Assembly: GCF_000732485.2 (NCBI RefSeq)
Contig: NZ_JAQV02000031.1
Location: 434,001-498,000, forward strand
DNA from: Bacillus sp. SJS
GTDB lineage: Bacteria; Bacillota; Bacilli; Bacillales; Bacillaceae
Direction of reading: 5' to 3'
Length of the DNA: 64,000 nucleotides
Part shown: positions 20,566 to 29,495 of the stretch, piece by piece
How positions within the stretch are numbered: the first letter of the stretch is position 1
How the letters are laid out: every line of letters begins with the position of its first letter
The notes under the pieces: generated by a model
What the model was told of the DNA's origin: nothing
What the model saw: only the letters and a program-made list of their open reading frames with translations
Databases searched by the model: none
Made by a program: the position numbers and the translations under genes

Positions 20566-22022
20566 CCACTATAAGTCTCCTTCTTATTCTCAAGGTACTT
20601 CATCACTTCTGGAATCATATCCGAAATATCACTTGCAGTCATGGAGCGGGCTCCATATTTGCTTACCCACAGATCTGCCGTCTTTCCATGGATAAATACG
20701 GCATTTGCAGCTGCCTCTTTAACGTTTTGATGGGTGCACAAACAAGCGGTTAAAATTCCGGTAAGGGTATCCCCAGTTCCGCCTTTTGCAAGTGCAGAAT
20801 TACCTGTCAGGTTCACTATCGCTTCACCATCAGGAAAGGCAATGATTGTATGCTCTCCCTTTAACAATAGGATAACATCATGTTCATCTGCATATTGAAG
20901 GGCAGCCTGGATCCGGCTGCTCTGAATTTCATTTACATTCAATCCTGTCATCCTGCTGAACTCACCTGGATGGGGAGTAAGAATTGGAGGTACTTCTCTT
21001 TTTTTATACTCCCGCTTTTGCAGAGCACCTGCGTCCAAAACTACTGGAAAATCTTCTTTCAGCAAGTTTTGGACTGCTTGTTCAATATAATTCTTGTTCT
21101 CTAATCCCGGTCCAATAGCGGCTGCTTTCAACTTTTCAGGGACAAACCCGCTAGCCGTTTTTTCAAGTCCGTCAAACTCGTATGTGGTTTCAGGGACTTC
21201 ACCTGCCAATATTGCTGAAGCAAATTGGCTTGTCCCCATAATCAGCTTTCCAATACCGCTTCTCAGCGCTCCCTTCGCTGCGAGCATGGCGCTGCCGGGC
21301 ATATGGTCACTCCCGGCTATGATATAGCCTGTACCGAAGCTTCCTTTATGAGCAAAGGGTGAAAAGGATGGCCATGCGTTCATTGCATCTTCCTCAGTCC
21401 ATATCTTTAATTTGCTATCCTGGGGAAGTCCAATGGATACTGTCGACACTTTCCCATAATATGCTGTTGATGGAATCAAAATAGCGGATGGCTTGTATCC
21501 ATGTAAACAAAATGTATAGTCCGCCCGGAACGCTTCACTTACCGAACCATGGTCAGCTTCCACTCCGGATGGTATGTCTATTGAAATTTTAAGTGCGTGC
21601 TTTTCGTTTAATCGTCTGACCCATACCTTTGCTTCTTCTCTCAAGGGCTGCTGGAAGCCAATACCAAAAAGCGCGTCAACGATAACATCACCTTCAATTG
21701 CATCCGCAAAGGGTGAAAAACCGCAGGCAGTTAAATAACGGAGATGCCGGCCTGCTGTTCCATCCTCTGCAGGAAGACCAAATGGAAAGAATAGCTTTGT
21801 CTGATAGCCGTTGAGAAGCAGGTACCTGGCCAAAACAATTCCATCACCGCCATTATTGCCTTTTCCTGCAGCAATGCAAATCTCCTGCTGCTTAGTAATC
21901 AGGGTGGAAATTTCTCTATACAGTCCAGCACCCGCATTTTCCATTAATGTAAATTCGCTTATTCCTCTTTCTTCTGCCTGCCTGTCTATAAGACGTATAT
22001 TCTCTTTCGTATAGATAAACAT
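20562..22022 (-). CDS. nnrDE: bifunctional NAD(P)H-hydrate epimerase / ADP-dependent dehydratase
   Basis: A 486-residue metabolite-repair enzyme. The N-terminal half is the NnrE/YjeF epimerase (AGKGNNGGDGIVLARYL, then VDALFGIGF and DIPSGVEAD). The C-terminal half, from about residue 225, is the ribokinase-like NnrD dehydratase (GSDHMPGSAMLAAKGALRSG, PHPGEFSRM, and GTGDTLTGILTA near residue 425). Together they epimerise and dehydrate damaged NADHX and NADPHX back to NAD(P)H. The fused form is common in bacteria; B. subtilis YxkO is the single dehydratase. The downstream DUF6884-like gene is coupled to it. Confidence 0.95.
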   Translation of the reverse strand: MFIYTKENIRLIDRQAEERGISEFTLMENAGAGLYREISTLITKQQEICIAAGKGNNGGDGIVLARYLLLNGYQTKLFFPFGLPAEDGTAGRHLRYLTACGFSPFADAIEGDVIVDALFGIGFQQPLREEAKVWVRRLNEKHALKISIDIPSGVEADHGSVSEAFRADYTFCLHGYKPSAILIPSTAYYGKVSTVSIGLPQDSKLKIWTEEDAMNAWPSFSPFAHKGSFGTGYIIAGSDHMPGSAMLAAKGALRSGIGKLIMGTSQFASAILAGEVPETTYEFDGLEKTASGFVPEKLKAAAIGPGLENKNYIEQAVQNLLKEDFPVVLDAGALQKREYKKREVPPILTPHPGEFSRMTGLNVNEIQSSRIQAALQYADEHDVILLLKGEHTIIAFPDGEAIVNLTGNSALAKGGTGDTLTGILTACLCTHQNVKEAAANAVFIHGKTADLWVSKYGARSMTASDISDMIPEVMKYLENKKETYSG

Positions 22023-22276
22023 GAACGAGCATCCCCTTCATGACAAAATATAGGTAACAACCAGCTTACATAAACTCTCGCTTTCTTGACCGCTGTAAGA
22101 TCCTTTGCATGTTCAATCCAAGATATTTAAGTTCTCAAATTAAGCCGGCAGATGGTATTTTTAACTTCTTGCATCCTTGTATGATCATAGGACTATGCAT
22201 GAGGATTATCTTATTAAAAGATATTATAGACTGCACCCGCTTTCTCCATAACAGTTCTATTCCCATATCCTGATTT

Positions 22277-22306
22277 AAAAAAACTGGTCCCAGCAGGGAA
22301 CCAGTT
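22277..22306 (-). terminator. terminator after the acidic hypothetical gene
   Basis: ACTGGTTCCC and GGGACCAGT pair across a short loop and are followed on the minus strand by seven T. The rest of the 290-nt gap 22023-22313 shows no gene. Confidence 0.8.
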
Positions 22307-22313
22307 AGTGAGA

Positions 22314-22739
22314 CTAATCTAATTTAATTTTTTCAAGACCAAATTCTTCAAAATATTGATGATACTTTTCTTCTATTTCCATGAGCCGTTCAAAACGCTG
22401 TTCAGGGCTGTATGTATTCATCACCGTTTCTTCTTTCATTAAATCGCGGCGGGCGAGCAGAGCGCAAAGTTTATCCCAGAAGACTTCTTCCTCATAATCA
22501 GCAATAATGTCTTCCAGCTCCTCATCCAGCTGGCGGGAAGCATAGTATTCATCTTCCAGAGAATCATAATCTACTAAATGCTCCACACCGTATGATTTGG
22601 CAAAGGACAGGACATAATTTTCCAAATCGAAAAATTCATCCGCCTGCTCCTCGTGCTCTTCTCTTGCCCCAACCCAGGTTGAGAGGTAAAGCATCTTCAA
22701 AAGCGTATGATACTGCTGTTTCGTAAAGTTAATTTTCAT
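22314..22739 (-). CDS. acidic hypothetical protein
   Basis: A 141-residue soluble, strongly acidic protein (for example HEEQADEFFDLENY and LDEELEDIIADYEEE), mostly predicted helix. It begins MKINFTKQQYHTLLKMLYL and has no signal, membrane segment or recognised motif. A ribosome site GGGGGAGGATC precedes the ATG and a clear terminator follows, so it is a monocistronic gene. The general look is of a Bacillus-specific conserved protein; no function is proposed. Confidence 0.75.
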   Translation of the reverse strand: MKINFTKQQYHTLLKMLYLSTWVGAREEHEEQADEFFDLENYVLSFAKSYGVEHLVDYDSLEDEYYASRQLDEELEDIIADYEEEVFWDKLCALLARRDLMKEETVMNTYSPEQRFERLMEIEEKYHQYFEEFGLEKIKLD

Positions 22740-22859
22740 AACGGATCCTCCCCCGAACCATAATGCTTTTATACCCTCATTAAATCACAATTGAGTGCTA
22801 AAAAGAAGTCAGACTGATGAAAAAACCTGTCCAGTTTATGGAATAAATTTTGGGTCACC

Positions 22860-23375
22860 TTACCAAGGCATATCCGTTCCGAACATTTCTGCCATTTTTT
22901 CAAATTCCTGCTTTCTATTCCTTCTTGCTTGGGCTCGTGCTTTTGCCGTTTCATTCAGCTGTTTTTCCATCTCCGTTTGAGGAATCACCTGAGGAACAGG
23001 CGTTGGCTTATTATTTGCATCTACAGCGACAAAGGTCAGGAAGCTTAACGCGCAGACATTGCGGTCACCTGAGAGCATATCCTCCGCGACCACTTTGACA
23101 AAGATCTCCATGGATGTTCTTCCGGTATAGGTCACGAATGCTTCCAAGCAAACAGAATGACCGACCATGATCGGATGCAAAAAATCAACAGAATCGGTGG
23201 AAGCCGTTACCACGAGCGTTCTTGAATGCCTTGTAGCAGCAATCGCAGCTACATCATCAATATAAGCCATCAGCCTTCCGCCAAAAAGAGTGCCATGATT
23301 GTTAGTATCCGGAGGCAGTACCATAGATGTTTTAACCACAAAAGATTCTTTACAGGTTTTAGTCGGAGTGTTCAT
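22860..23375 (-). CDS. acyl-CoA thioesterase, YkhA-like hotdog fold
   Basis: A 171-residue hotdog-fold thioesterase. The central motif LPPDTNNHGTLFGGRLMAYID contains the Asn and His/Gly pattern of the YciA/YkhA group, followed by DSVDFLHPIMVG and the ALSFLTFVAVD strand. A charged, Arg-rich C-terminal helix ends the protein. It hydrolyses acyl-CoA esters to free acid and CoA, probably controlling CoA pools. AAGGGGAATG precedes the start and a TATAAT box lies about 40 nt upstream. Its promoter region abuts the minisatellite. Confidence 0.9.
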   Translation of the reverse strand: MNTPTKTCKESFVVKTSMVLPPDTNNHGTLFGGRLMAYIDDVAAIAATRHSRTLVVTASTDSVDFLHPIMVGHSVCLEAFVTYTGRTSMEIFVKVVAEDMLSGDRNVCALSFLTFVAVDANNKPTPVPQVIPQTEMEKQLNETAKARAQARRNRKQEFEKMAEMFGTDMPW

Positions 23376-23515
23376 ATTTCATTCCCCTTTATTATAAAAA
23401 AATTTATCCAAATTTTATTATATCACTGTAAAAGCAATTCATACGATTTGACGGATTATTCAGCGTCCTGCCATTCTACTGATGGCGTTCTTATTTGGCA
23501 TTGCACCTTTTTTTG

Positions 23516-23940
23516 CAATGCCTGGCATTCTTCCCTGGCATTCCACTATTTTTTTGCAATGCCTGGCATCCTTCCCTGGCATTCCACATTTTCTCTGCAA
23601 TGCCTGGCATTCTTCCCTGGCATTCCACTTTCTCTCTGCAATGCCTGGCATTCTTCCCTGGCATTCCACTTTCTCTCTGCAATGCCTGGCATTCTTCCCT
23701 GGCATTCCACTTTTTCTCTGCAATGCCTGGCATTCTTCCCTGGCATTGCACCCTTTTCACGCAATGCCTGGCATCCTCCCCTGGCATTCCTTCTTTTTCA
23801 CCCAATGCCTGGCATCCTTCCCTGGCATTGCACCCTTCTTATGCAATGCCTGGCATCCTTCCCTGGCATTCCTTCTTTTTCACCCAATGCCTGGCATCCT
23901 TCCCTGGCATTCCACTTTTTCTCCGTGATGCCTGCCATTT
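23516..23940. repeat. minisatellite of ten to eleven ~41-bp units
   Basis: Ten copies of ATGCCTGGCAT begin at 23519, 23560, 23600, 23641, 23682, 23724, 23764, 23804, 23846 and 23886, with a degenerate eleventh near 23928. Each unit reads GCAATGCCTGGCATTCTTCC then CTGGCATTCC and a variable pyrimidine tract. Unit length is 40-42 nt and the start of each unit is the palindrome AATGCC-T-GGCATT. Several frames on both strands stay open only because the unit lacks stops; spacing changes of one base rule out a conserved protein. It fills most of the 734-nt gap 23376-24109 between two diverging genes. Confidence 0.95.
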
Positions 23941-24109
23941 CATCATTTACTTCAATGTCAGTTTTTTTATGTATACATTTCTAGCAGCCTTACCTCAACA
24001 TACTCACCAGCCAAAAACCAGGTCATTATACTCATTTTTTGTCGTAATTTGAAAAAAGCTTACTAAATCAGCTACCATATACAAATGGAGTGAAAGTTGA
24101 GGAATTGAT

Positions 24110-24361
24110 ATGAAAAGATGGATGGTCCTGTTTCTTTTAAATGGATTGATTTATTCTATGCTGATTTTATCAGTCATTCAGATTGGACATTTTCCCCAAA
24201 AGCCGTTTACCGTTCTTTCTGAATGGGTTGGGGCATTTTTAATAATCGCTGCTGCCGGTTCCGTTCTCAGATGGTTTAACCCTCGTGAGAAACAGCTTTT
24301 TTGGATTATGTTCTTAATTATGTTTACAGTGATAGGAATTGTTTTGTTTTTCCTTTTTTAG
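24110..24361 (+). CDS. small membrane protein, about three TM
   Basis: An 83-residue, very hydrophobic protein. Segments near residues 5-24, 37-54 and 61-82 are long enough to cross the membrane, with RWFNPREKQ forming the loop before the last. The ATG follows GAGG at 7 nt and a strong terminator follows the stop. It resembles small YfzA-like Bacillus membrane proteins in size and layout, but I do not claim the family. No function is evident. Confidence 0.7.
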   Translation: MKRWMVLFLLNGLIYSMLILSVIQIGHFPQKPFTVLSEWVGAFLIIAAAGSVLRWFNPREKQLFWIMFLIMFTVIGIVLFFLF

Positions 24362-24368
24362 GACAAAG

Positions 24369-24403
24369 AGCGGGCTTAACCTCATAAGGTTAAGCCCGCT
24401 TTT
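24369..24403. terminator. bidirectional terminator
   Basis: AGCGGGCTTAACCT pairs perfectly with AGGTTAAGCCCGCT around CATA, with A-run and T-run outside. It serves the membrane protein gene and the converging heat-shock gene. Confidence 0.9.
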
Positions 24404-24815
24404 ATTCAACGATAATTTTCTTCCCTTGTTTTTTAGGAAAGCGTACACTTAGAATTCCACTGCGGTATTGTGCTTTCATGTCCTGTAAAATCGCGTTGCC
24501 GGGCAGCTCGATGGTCCGGATTGCCCCTTCCCATTTTGCTCCGTCTTTATTCTTCGGATCTGGGAAAAGCCTTATGATTAAATCCTGATTCTCTAGTTCC
24601 AAATCGATTTCCTCTTTTGATATACCGGGAATTTCCGCCTTAATGATATAGTGGGTCATCGTTTCTGTCATGTCCACTCCAAAGTACATCTTGTTTGGGT
24701 TTCGTGTAAAGATATCATCGATCGTATCAAGCAGAGATTTGGAGGGGCGGTTTTCGAAGAAATCATTGATCATCCTCATTGGTCCTGCATTCGGTCTATT
24801 TTTATCTTCCGGCAT
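24402..24815 (-). CDS. Hsp20/alpha-crystallin family protein
   Basis: A 137-residue small heat-shock protein. After a 45-residue N-terminal arm (DFFENRPSKSLLDTIDDIF), the alpha-crystallin domain begins YFGVDMTETMTHYIIKAEIP with the conserved GISKEEIDLELE, and ends with RSGILSVRFPKKQ (the A-x-x-x-G-x-L signature region, here YRSGILSVRF). The C-terminal I-x-V tail is KKIIVE. Such proteins hold unfolding clients; some Bacillus members are spore-coat or salt-stress proteins. It lies 39 nt after the squalene-hopene cyclase gene and may be co-transcribed. Confidence 0.85.
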   Translation of the reverse strand: MPEDKNRPNAGPMRMINDFFENRPSKSLLDTIDDIFTRNPNKMYFGVDMTETMTHYIIKAEIPGISKEEIDLELENQDLIIRLFPDPKNKDGAKWEGAIRTIELPGNAILQDMKAQYRSGILSVRFPKKQGKKIIVE

Positions 24816-24854
24816 GACTTTAGCAGCTCCTATCCAATTGGTTTCTGCTATAGC

Positions 24855-26738
24855 CTATGCACTCTCCCCTTCATTTGCCCTTTTAATAAATCGTGATAAT
24901 GCCAAAAGCGGATATACAAAGTCATAGCTTTCATAGTGTATATAAAATTGGCCGGCAAAGCCCTGTCCCTTAGGATAGTATGACGTCCAATCCGTTTTCC
25001 TTATATGGCTGATAAGGTAGCGAATTCCCCTTTCCACAGAAGGTGTTATCTTCTTGCTGCAGCAAAGGAGAGCTTCAATCGCCCAGGCGGTTTGGGTCAG
25101 GGTACTTGTTCCAAGCGGGACATAGTGATTCATGATATCGCTTTTACAGGATTCTCCCCAGCCGCCATCAGAATTCTGATGCTGCTCAAGCCATTGTTTT
25201 GCACGCTGGATGGGTGGAGAATCTTCTGAATATCCGGCTGCCGCAAGCCCTGTTACTGCAGCCCATGTTCCATATATATAGCAGATTCCCCATCTGGAAT
25301 TCCATGACCCGTCCGTTTCCTGGTGTTTAAGGATCCACCTTATTCCTTTTTGAACAGCTGAATTCTCAGGATTAAGATTGGCAAACGTGCAAAGAAATTC
25401 AATTGTCCGCCCTGTTAAATCCGCTGATGATTCATCTGAAATGATGAATTCCGCTTTTTCAATTGGGACGAAGTGGACATATGGAGGGGCAGCATTTCGT
25501 TCAAAAGAGGCCCATCCCCCATCGCCATTCTGCATGGACAGCAGCCATTGCAGCCCTTTGTTCCATGCTTCCCGGCTTTGGAAATTTTCCGCTGCCTCTA
25601 TTTTAATCGCCCTTAAAGAAGCTGTCGTATCATCTATATCCGGGTTCATTGTATTGATATCCGAAAAGCCCCAGCCTCCTGGTGCAGCTTTCGGATTGTG
25701 AATGACCCAGTCCCCATACTGTATATGCTGTTTTGAGCGCAAATACCGGTTTGCCTTTTGAATAATGGAGCCGCTTACGCCTGCTTCTTGAAGGGCATAG
25801 GAAAGAAGGGATGTATTCCATACGTGGGCTGTCGTATATTGCATATGCAGCCCTTCTGGAGTGACGGCCGCCATATTAATCAAACCTTGTACTGCCTTCG
25901 TAATTACAGGGTGCTCACGATCATATCCGAGTGACATGAGGGCAAATATCATTAAAAAGGTGCAGCTGAAATAGCTGTAAAGGGTTCCATCCGGTTCCAG
26001 CCTGTGAAGCATGTAGGTTTCCGCTTTTTTTAAAGCATCCTTCCTTAAGCGCCCTGGTCCGCCCGCCATTAGCTGAACACCGGAACCTACCATACCGAAT
26101 AATCCCCTCCACTCGCTTGAACGGTAGGTCTCAAGCGGCTCCTCCCTGTTACCTTCCATAGCAGTTAGATCTGGGGATCCCTCTATTTTAATCTTAAATT
26201 TATTCGCAGCAGCTGTAAGAATAGGAATAAGATTAGCGCGTCCATATACAGAAAGGTCATAAATATTCACCGGGAAATTTTTTGGAAGAAGGATCGCTTC
26301 AATCGGTACGGACAACAGAGACGGCCATTCTGCCTGGGAGGTAAGGGCAAGCATTATTCTTGTAAAAAGTCCTGCTTTTCTTATCCCTCCCTTAGATATG
26401 ATGTATCTTTTTGCCGCTATCATCTGAGGAGCCGTCTCCTCATAGTATCCTGAAAGCAGAAGAGCGTAATAGGCTTCAATAGCTGTTGATACATCTCCTT
26501 CTTCCTGATCATGGAACAGTCTCCATGATCCATCCCTCTCTTGTTTCCTTGCGATTCTTTCAGATAGGGAGTTCAATAGATCCGGTTTATATAGACGGAG
26601 TGCCTTTATAAGAACAATCATAAAACAATCCGTTTTGATTCCAGTTTCAAATAGATAGGACCAGGAACCGTTAGGCAGCTGCTCATTTTTCAGTTTTTCT
26701 GTCAGATATAACAGTTCAAGTTCCGCTTCCCGCTTCAT
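24855..26738 (-). CDS. sqhC: squalene-hopene cyclase family terpene cyclase
   Basis: A 627-residue class II terpene cyclase. The catalytic acid motif is NPDIDDTTAS (DxDDT, about residue 360). Several QW repeats are visible, such as QNGDGGWASFERN, QETDGSWNSRWG and QNSDGGWGES. In Bacillus the homologue cyclises squalene or tetraprenyl-beta-curcumene to hopanoid-like sesquarterpenes made around sporulation; which substrate this one uses cannot be read here. The ATG follows GGAGAGGTG; a TTG six codons earlier is inside that ribosome site. Two membrane-facing hydrophobic patches are expected for this monotopic enzyme. Confidence 0.93.
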   Translation of the reverse strand: MKREAELELLYLTEKLKNEQLPNGSWSYLFETGIKTDCFMIVLIKALRLYKPDLLNSLSERIARKQERDGSWRLFHDQEEGDVSTAIEAYYALLLSGYYEETAPQMIAAKRYIISKGGIRKAGLFTRIMLALTSQAEWPSLLSVPIEAILLPKNFPVNIYDLSVYGRANLIPILTAAANKFKIKIEGSPDLTAMEGNREEPLETYRSSEWRGLFGMVGSGVQLMAGGPGRLRKDALKKAETYMLHRLEPDGTLYSYFSCTFLMIFALMSLGYDREHPVITKAVQGLINMAAVTPEGLHMQYTTAHVWNTSLLSYALQEAGVSGSIIQKANRYLRSKQHIQYGDWVIHNPKAAPGGWGFSDINTMNPDIDDTTASLRAIKIEAAENFQSREAWNKGLQWLLSMQNGDGGWASFERNAAPPYVHFVPIEKAEFIISDESSADLTGRTIEFLCTFANLNPENSAVQKGIRWILKHQETDGSWNSRWGICYIYGTWAAVTGLAAAGYSEDSPPIQRAKQWLEQHQNSDGGWGESCKSDIMNHYVPLGTSTLTQTAWAIEALLCCSKKITPSVERGIRYLISHIRKTDWTSYYPKGQGFAGQFYIHYESYDFVYPLLALSRFIKRANEGESA

Positions 26739-26876
26739 GGCTACACACCTCTCCAATAGTCTATGTACATGTATATAAAGACCGCAAAAAATTTATGCAT
26801 ATCTGCACATAATGGATTAGTATTTTTTTCACAAATCTAATAAAATAAGGATAACCAAGCCAAAGGGGGCGGGAAA

Positions 26877-29456
26877 ATGAAGGATTCAATAATGGGCGAA
26901 AATTCGCACAACCTATTACACTACTATTTCAATCAAACGAACGAAGCAATCGTTATTACGGAACTCACATCATTGGTACCCCTTGCTGCAAAATTCTATG
27001 ATTTTAATGACAAGTCATGCAGCCTTCTTGGATACACAAGAGAAGAAATGAAAAAGCTTAACCCCATTACATTGTTCTTTGGGCATATTGATTCAGAAAT
27101 TTTCCGCTCTATACAGAATCGCTTCGCCATTGAACGGGAAATTACGGTTGAAATGGAGCTGCTGACGAAACTCCAAACCAAAATCCCCGTTGAAGCGAAT
27201 TGCTTCCTCATCAAAATGGACGGTAAAACGTTCATTTATTCTTCCATCAAAAAAATTTCAAGAAGGAAAAAGGAATTTGATCAACTGCTCTCAGAAAAGG
27301 AATTTTCTCATTCTATTTTAGATACGATTCAGGCATTCGTCGTTCTCCTGGAACCTGATGGAAGGATTGCGGATTGGAACCGCCATTGCACGTTTCACAC
27401 AGGATATGCCTTTGAGGAAGCTGCAGGAAAATATATTTGGGATGTCATGCTTGAGAAGGAGGAGAGCAGGAATGCAAAGGATTTCTTTTCTCGGTCCGTT
27501 ACCCCCTTCCCTGCCTTTCACGAAAATAACTGGGTGGGAAAAACAGGCGAAAAGATGATGATTCGGTGGTCTAATAAAGAAATTTTTGACCAAAATGGAC
27601 AGGTTCAATATATTGTTTGTACAGGTATAGATTTGACTGAAAATAAGCTTTATGAGGAAAAATTGAAGGAAAGCAATGAGAAATTCAAGCGTCTTGTAGA
27701 ACATAATCCAGATGGAATTATCATTTACCAGAATGCCAAGCTTACCTATATGAATTTAGAGGCTGAGAAAATGCTGGGGATGAATTGTATGCAGGCAGGC
27801 GGTTCTATATCCAATCTTCTTCACCCATCAGATCAAATAGTGGCACATGAAGCTCTGCATTCACTTATAAATCACGAGCAGGATGTCGCCGGTCCTATTG
27901 AACTCACCCTTACAAGAAGAGATGGAAGTTCAATTTCTATAGAAGCAAAAGGCATTTCTGACTGGAATCAGAACGATACTTCCGTCATCGTGGTTATGAG
28001 GGATATTTCGCCCCGCAAAAAAGCGGAACAGGAATTTCAGCACGCCTTTAACCAAATGCAGGATATCCTTTCCTCTTCAGTTGAGGGATTGCTCGGTATT
28101 GATGAACATCATCACGTCATCTTTGTTAATCAAGCCATGTTAAGCGCGATAAATATGAACCGGTCCGATATAATAGGGCAGTCAATCAAACCCTTGCTTC
28201 TGAAGTATACGGATTCTGCTTCAATTCATTCTCTCCTCGAAGAGAACCGCACAATCGAGGTGAAGATTGGGGATGGCCGAAAAAAGAGGCACTTGGAGCT
28301 GTCTGCTAATCCAATGAAAAATGAGCGCGGCCAGGTTATCACTTTTTATGACCAAACAGACAGGGTGCTTCTAGAAACGGCAAAAAACCGCTATTATGAT
28401 GCAATAGCCTGCGGAATCACAGTGCAAAATTCGAATGGAACGATTGTTTTTGCTAATCAATGCGCTTCAGAAATATTAGGGTATGAAAGCTCTGATTTAC
28501 TAAATATGAGTTCGTTAAATATTGAATGGAATGCAAAAGACGAAAATGGACGAGATTTAACCGGACAGGAGCATCCTTCCATGACAACGCTCTTAACGAA
28601 AAAAGAAATCTCACATTTCGTTATGGGAGTGTACAATCCGATTAGAGAAGAAAACCGCTGGATCCTAATTGATACCCGGATTTTATACGCCGATCAAAGT
28701 CAGGACATCGAATACATCATTGCTACTTTTCAGGATATTACAGAAAAAATCGAATTGGACAAGATGGTAAAAAGTCAGGAAAAGCTTGCTTTAGCAGGAC
28801 GAATGGCTACTGCTGTAGCCCATGAAGTGAGAAACCCCCTGACCTCGGTTCTAGGATTTCTTCAGTTAATGGAAACCTCAGATGAGCTGAACAAAGACTA
28901 TTTAAGAATCATGAAAAAAGATCTTGAACGCATTAAGCTTGTGACGAATGAATTCTTATCATTGGCTAAACCTGAGAGTATGGAGACTGTCAAGCTTGAA
29001 TTAAAGGATGATATCCTCGTGCCTGTCGTTCACATTTTGATGCAGGACTTAAATGACCGGAACATAACATTTGAATTTTTTGAGGAGGAGAATGGTCCTT
29101 ATTATGTTGAAGGGAAGCAGGAGTCTCTAAAACAAGTATTTTTAAATTTCCTTACGAATGCCATGGATGCGATTCCGAAAGAGGGCAGCATCCACCTTAT
29201 CCTTTCCCATTTTGGTGAACATGTCCTCATCACCATTGAAGACACAGGCATTGGCATTGACCCAGAGCGCCTCCCTTTCCTTGGAGAGCCTTTCTATTCA
29301 TTGAAAGAGAAAGGTACAGGACTTGGCCTTCTTATTTGCCGAAAAATTCTTGAAGAGCACAGGGGCCATTTCAGCATAGTGAGCAGCCCTGGTGAAGGTA
29401 CAAAGGTAACGATTTTCATTCCTGCAGCCTCACAATCGGATTCGGAAACTGCATAA
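26877..29456 (+). CDS. multi-PAS sensor histidine kinase, sporulation-kinase type
   Basis: An 859-residue soluble kinase with no membrane segment. About five PAS repeats fill residues 10-630 (for example FNDKSCSLLGYTREEMKKL and FANQCASEILGYESSDLL). The HisKA box VAHEVRNPLTSVLGFLQLM places the phospho-acceptor His near residue 648. The N box is FLNFLTNAMDAIPKEG, the G1 box EDTGIGIDPE and the G2 region KGTGLGLLIC. This kinase type feeds the Spo0 phosphorelay in Bacillus (KinA/KinE class). No response regulator is adjacent, which fits an orphan phosphorelay kinase. The signal is unknown. Confidence 0.93.
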   Translation: MKDSIMGENSHNLLHYYFNQTNEAIVITELTSLVPLAAKFYDFNDKSCSLLGYTREEMKKLNPITLFFGHIDSEIFRSIQNRFAIEREITVEMELLTKLQTKIPVEANCFLIKMDGKTFIYSSIKKISRRKKEFDQLLSEKEFSHSILDTIQAFVVLLEPDGRIADWNRHCTFHTGYAFEEAAGKYIWDVMLEKEESRNAKDFFSRSVTPFPAFHENNWVGKTGEKMMIRWSNKEIFDQNGQVQYIVCTGIDLTENKLYEEKLKESNEKFKRLVEHNPDGIIIYQNAKLTYMNLEAEKMLGMNCMQAGGSISNLLHPSDQIVAHEALHSLINHEQDVAGPIELTLTRRDGSSISIEAKGISDWNQNDTSVIVVMRDISPRKKAEQEFQHAFNQMQDILSSSVEGLLGIDEHHHVIFVNQAMLSAINMNRSDIIGQSIKPLLLKYTDSASIHSLLEENRTIEVKIGDGRKKRHLELSANPMKNERGQVITFYDQTDRVLLETAKNRYYDAIACGITVQNSNGTIVFANQCASEILGYESSDLLNMSSLNIEWNAKDENGRDLTGQEHPSMTTLLTKKEISHFVMGVYNPIREENRWILIDTRILYADQSQDIEYIIATFQDITEKIELDKMVKSQEKLALAGRMATAVAHEVRNPLTSVLGFLQLMETSDELNKDYLRIMKKDLERIKLVTNEFLSLAKPESMETVKLELKDDILVPVVHILMQDLNDRNITFEFFEEENGPYYVEGKQESLKQVFLNFLTNAMDAIPKEGSIHLILSHFGEHVLITIEDTGIGIDPERLPFLGEPFYSLKEKGTGLGLLICRKILEEHRGHFSIVSSPGEGTKVTIFIPAASQSDSETA

Positions 29457-29458
29457 TG

Positions 29459-29495
29459 AAAAAACAGGTCCGGCTCAAGTCCGGACCTGTTTTTT
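29459..29495. terminator. bidirectional terminator between the kinase and tatC
   Basis: AACAGGTCCGG and CCGGACCTGTT form an 11-bp stem with a 7-nt loop and flanking A/T runs. Confidence 0.88.

Noticed and set aside
23516-23940. CRISPR array
   Set aside because: Units are contiguous, with variation spread through them and no unique spacers of regular length; no cas gene is present.
23460-23984. Six overlapping ORFs of 70-250 codons on both strands
   Set aside because: They are by-products of the stop-free 41-bp repeat. Unit length varies by one base and is not a multiple of three, and no ribosome site fits.
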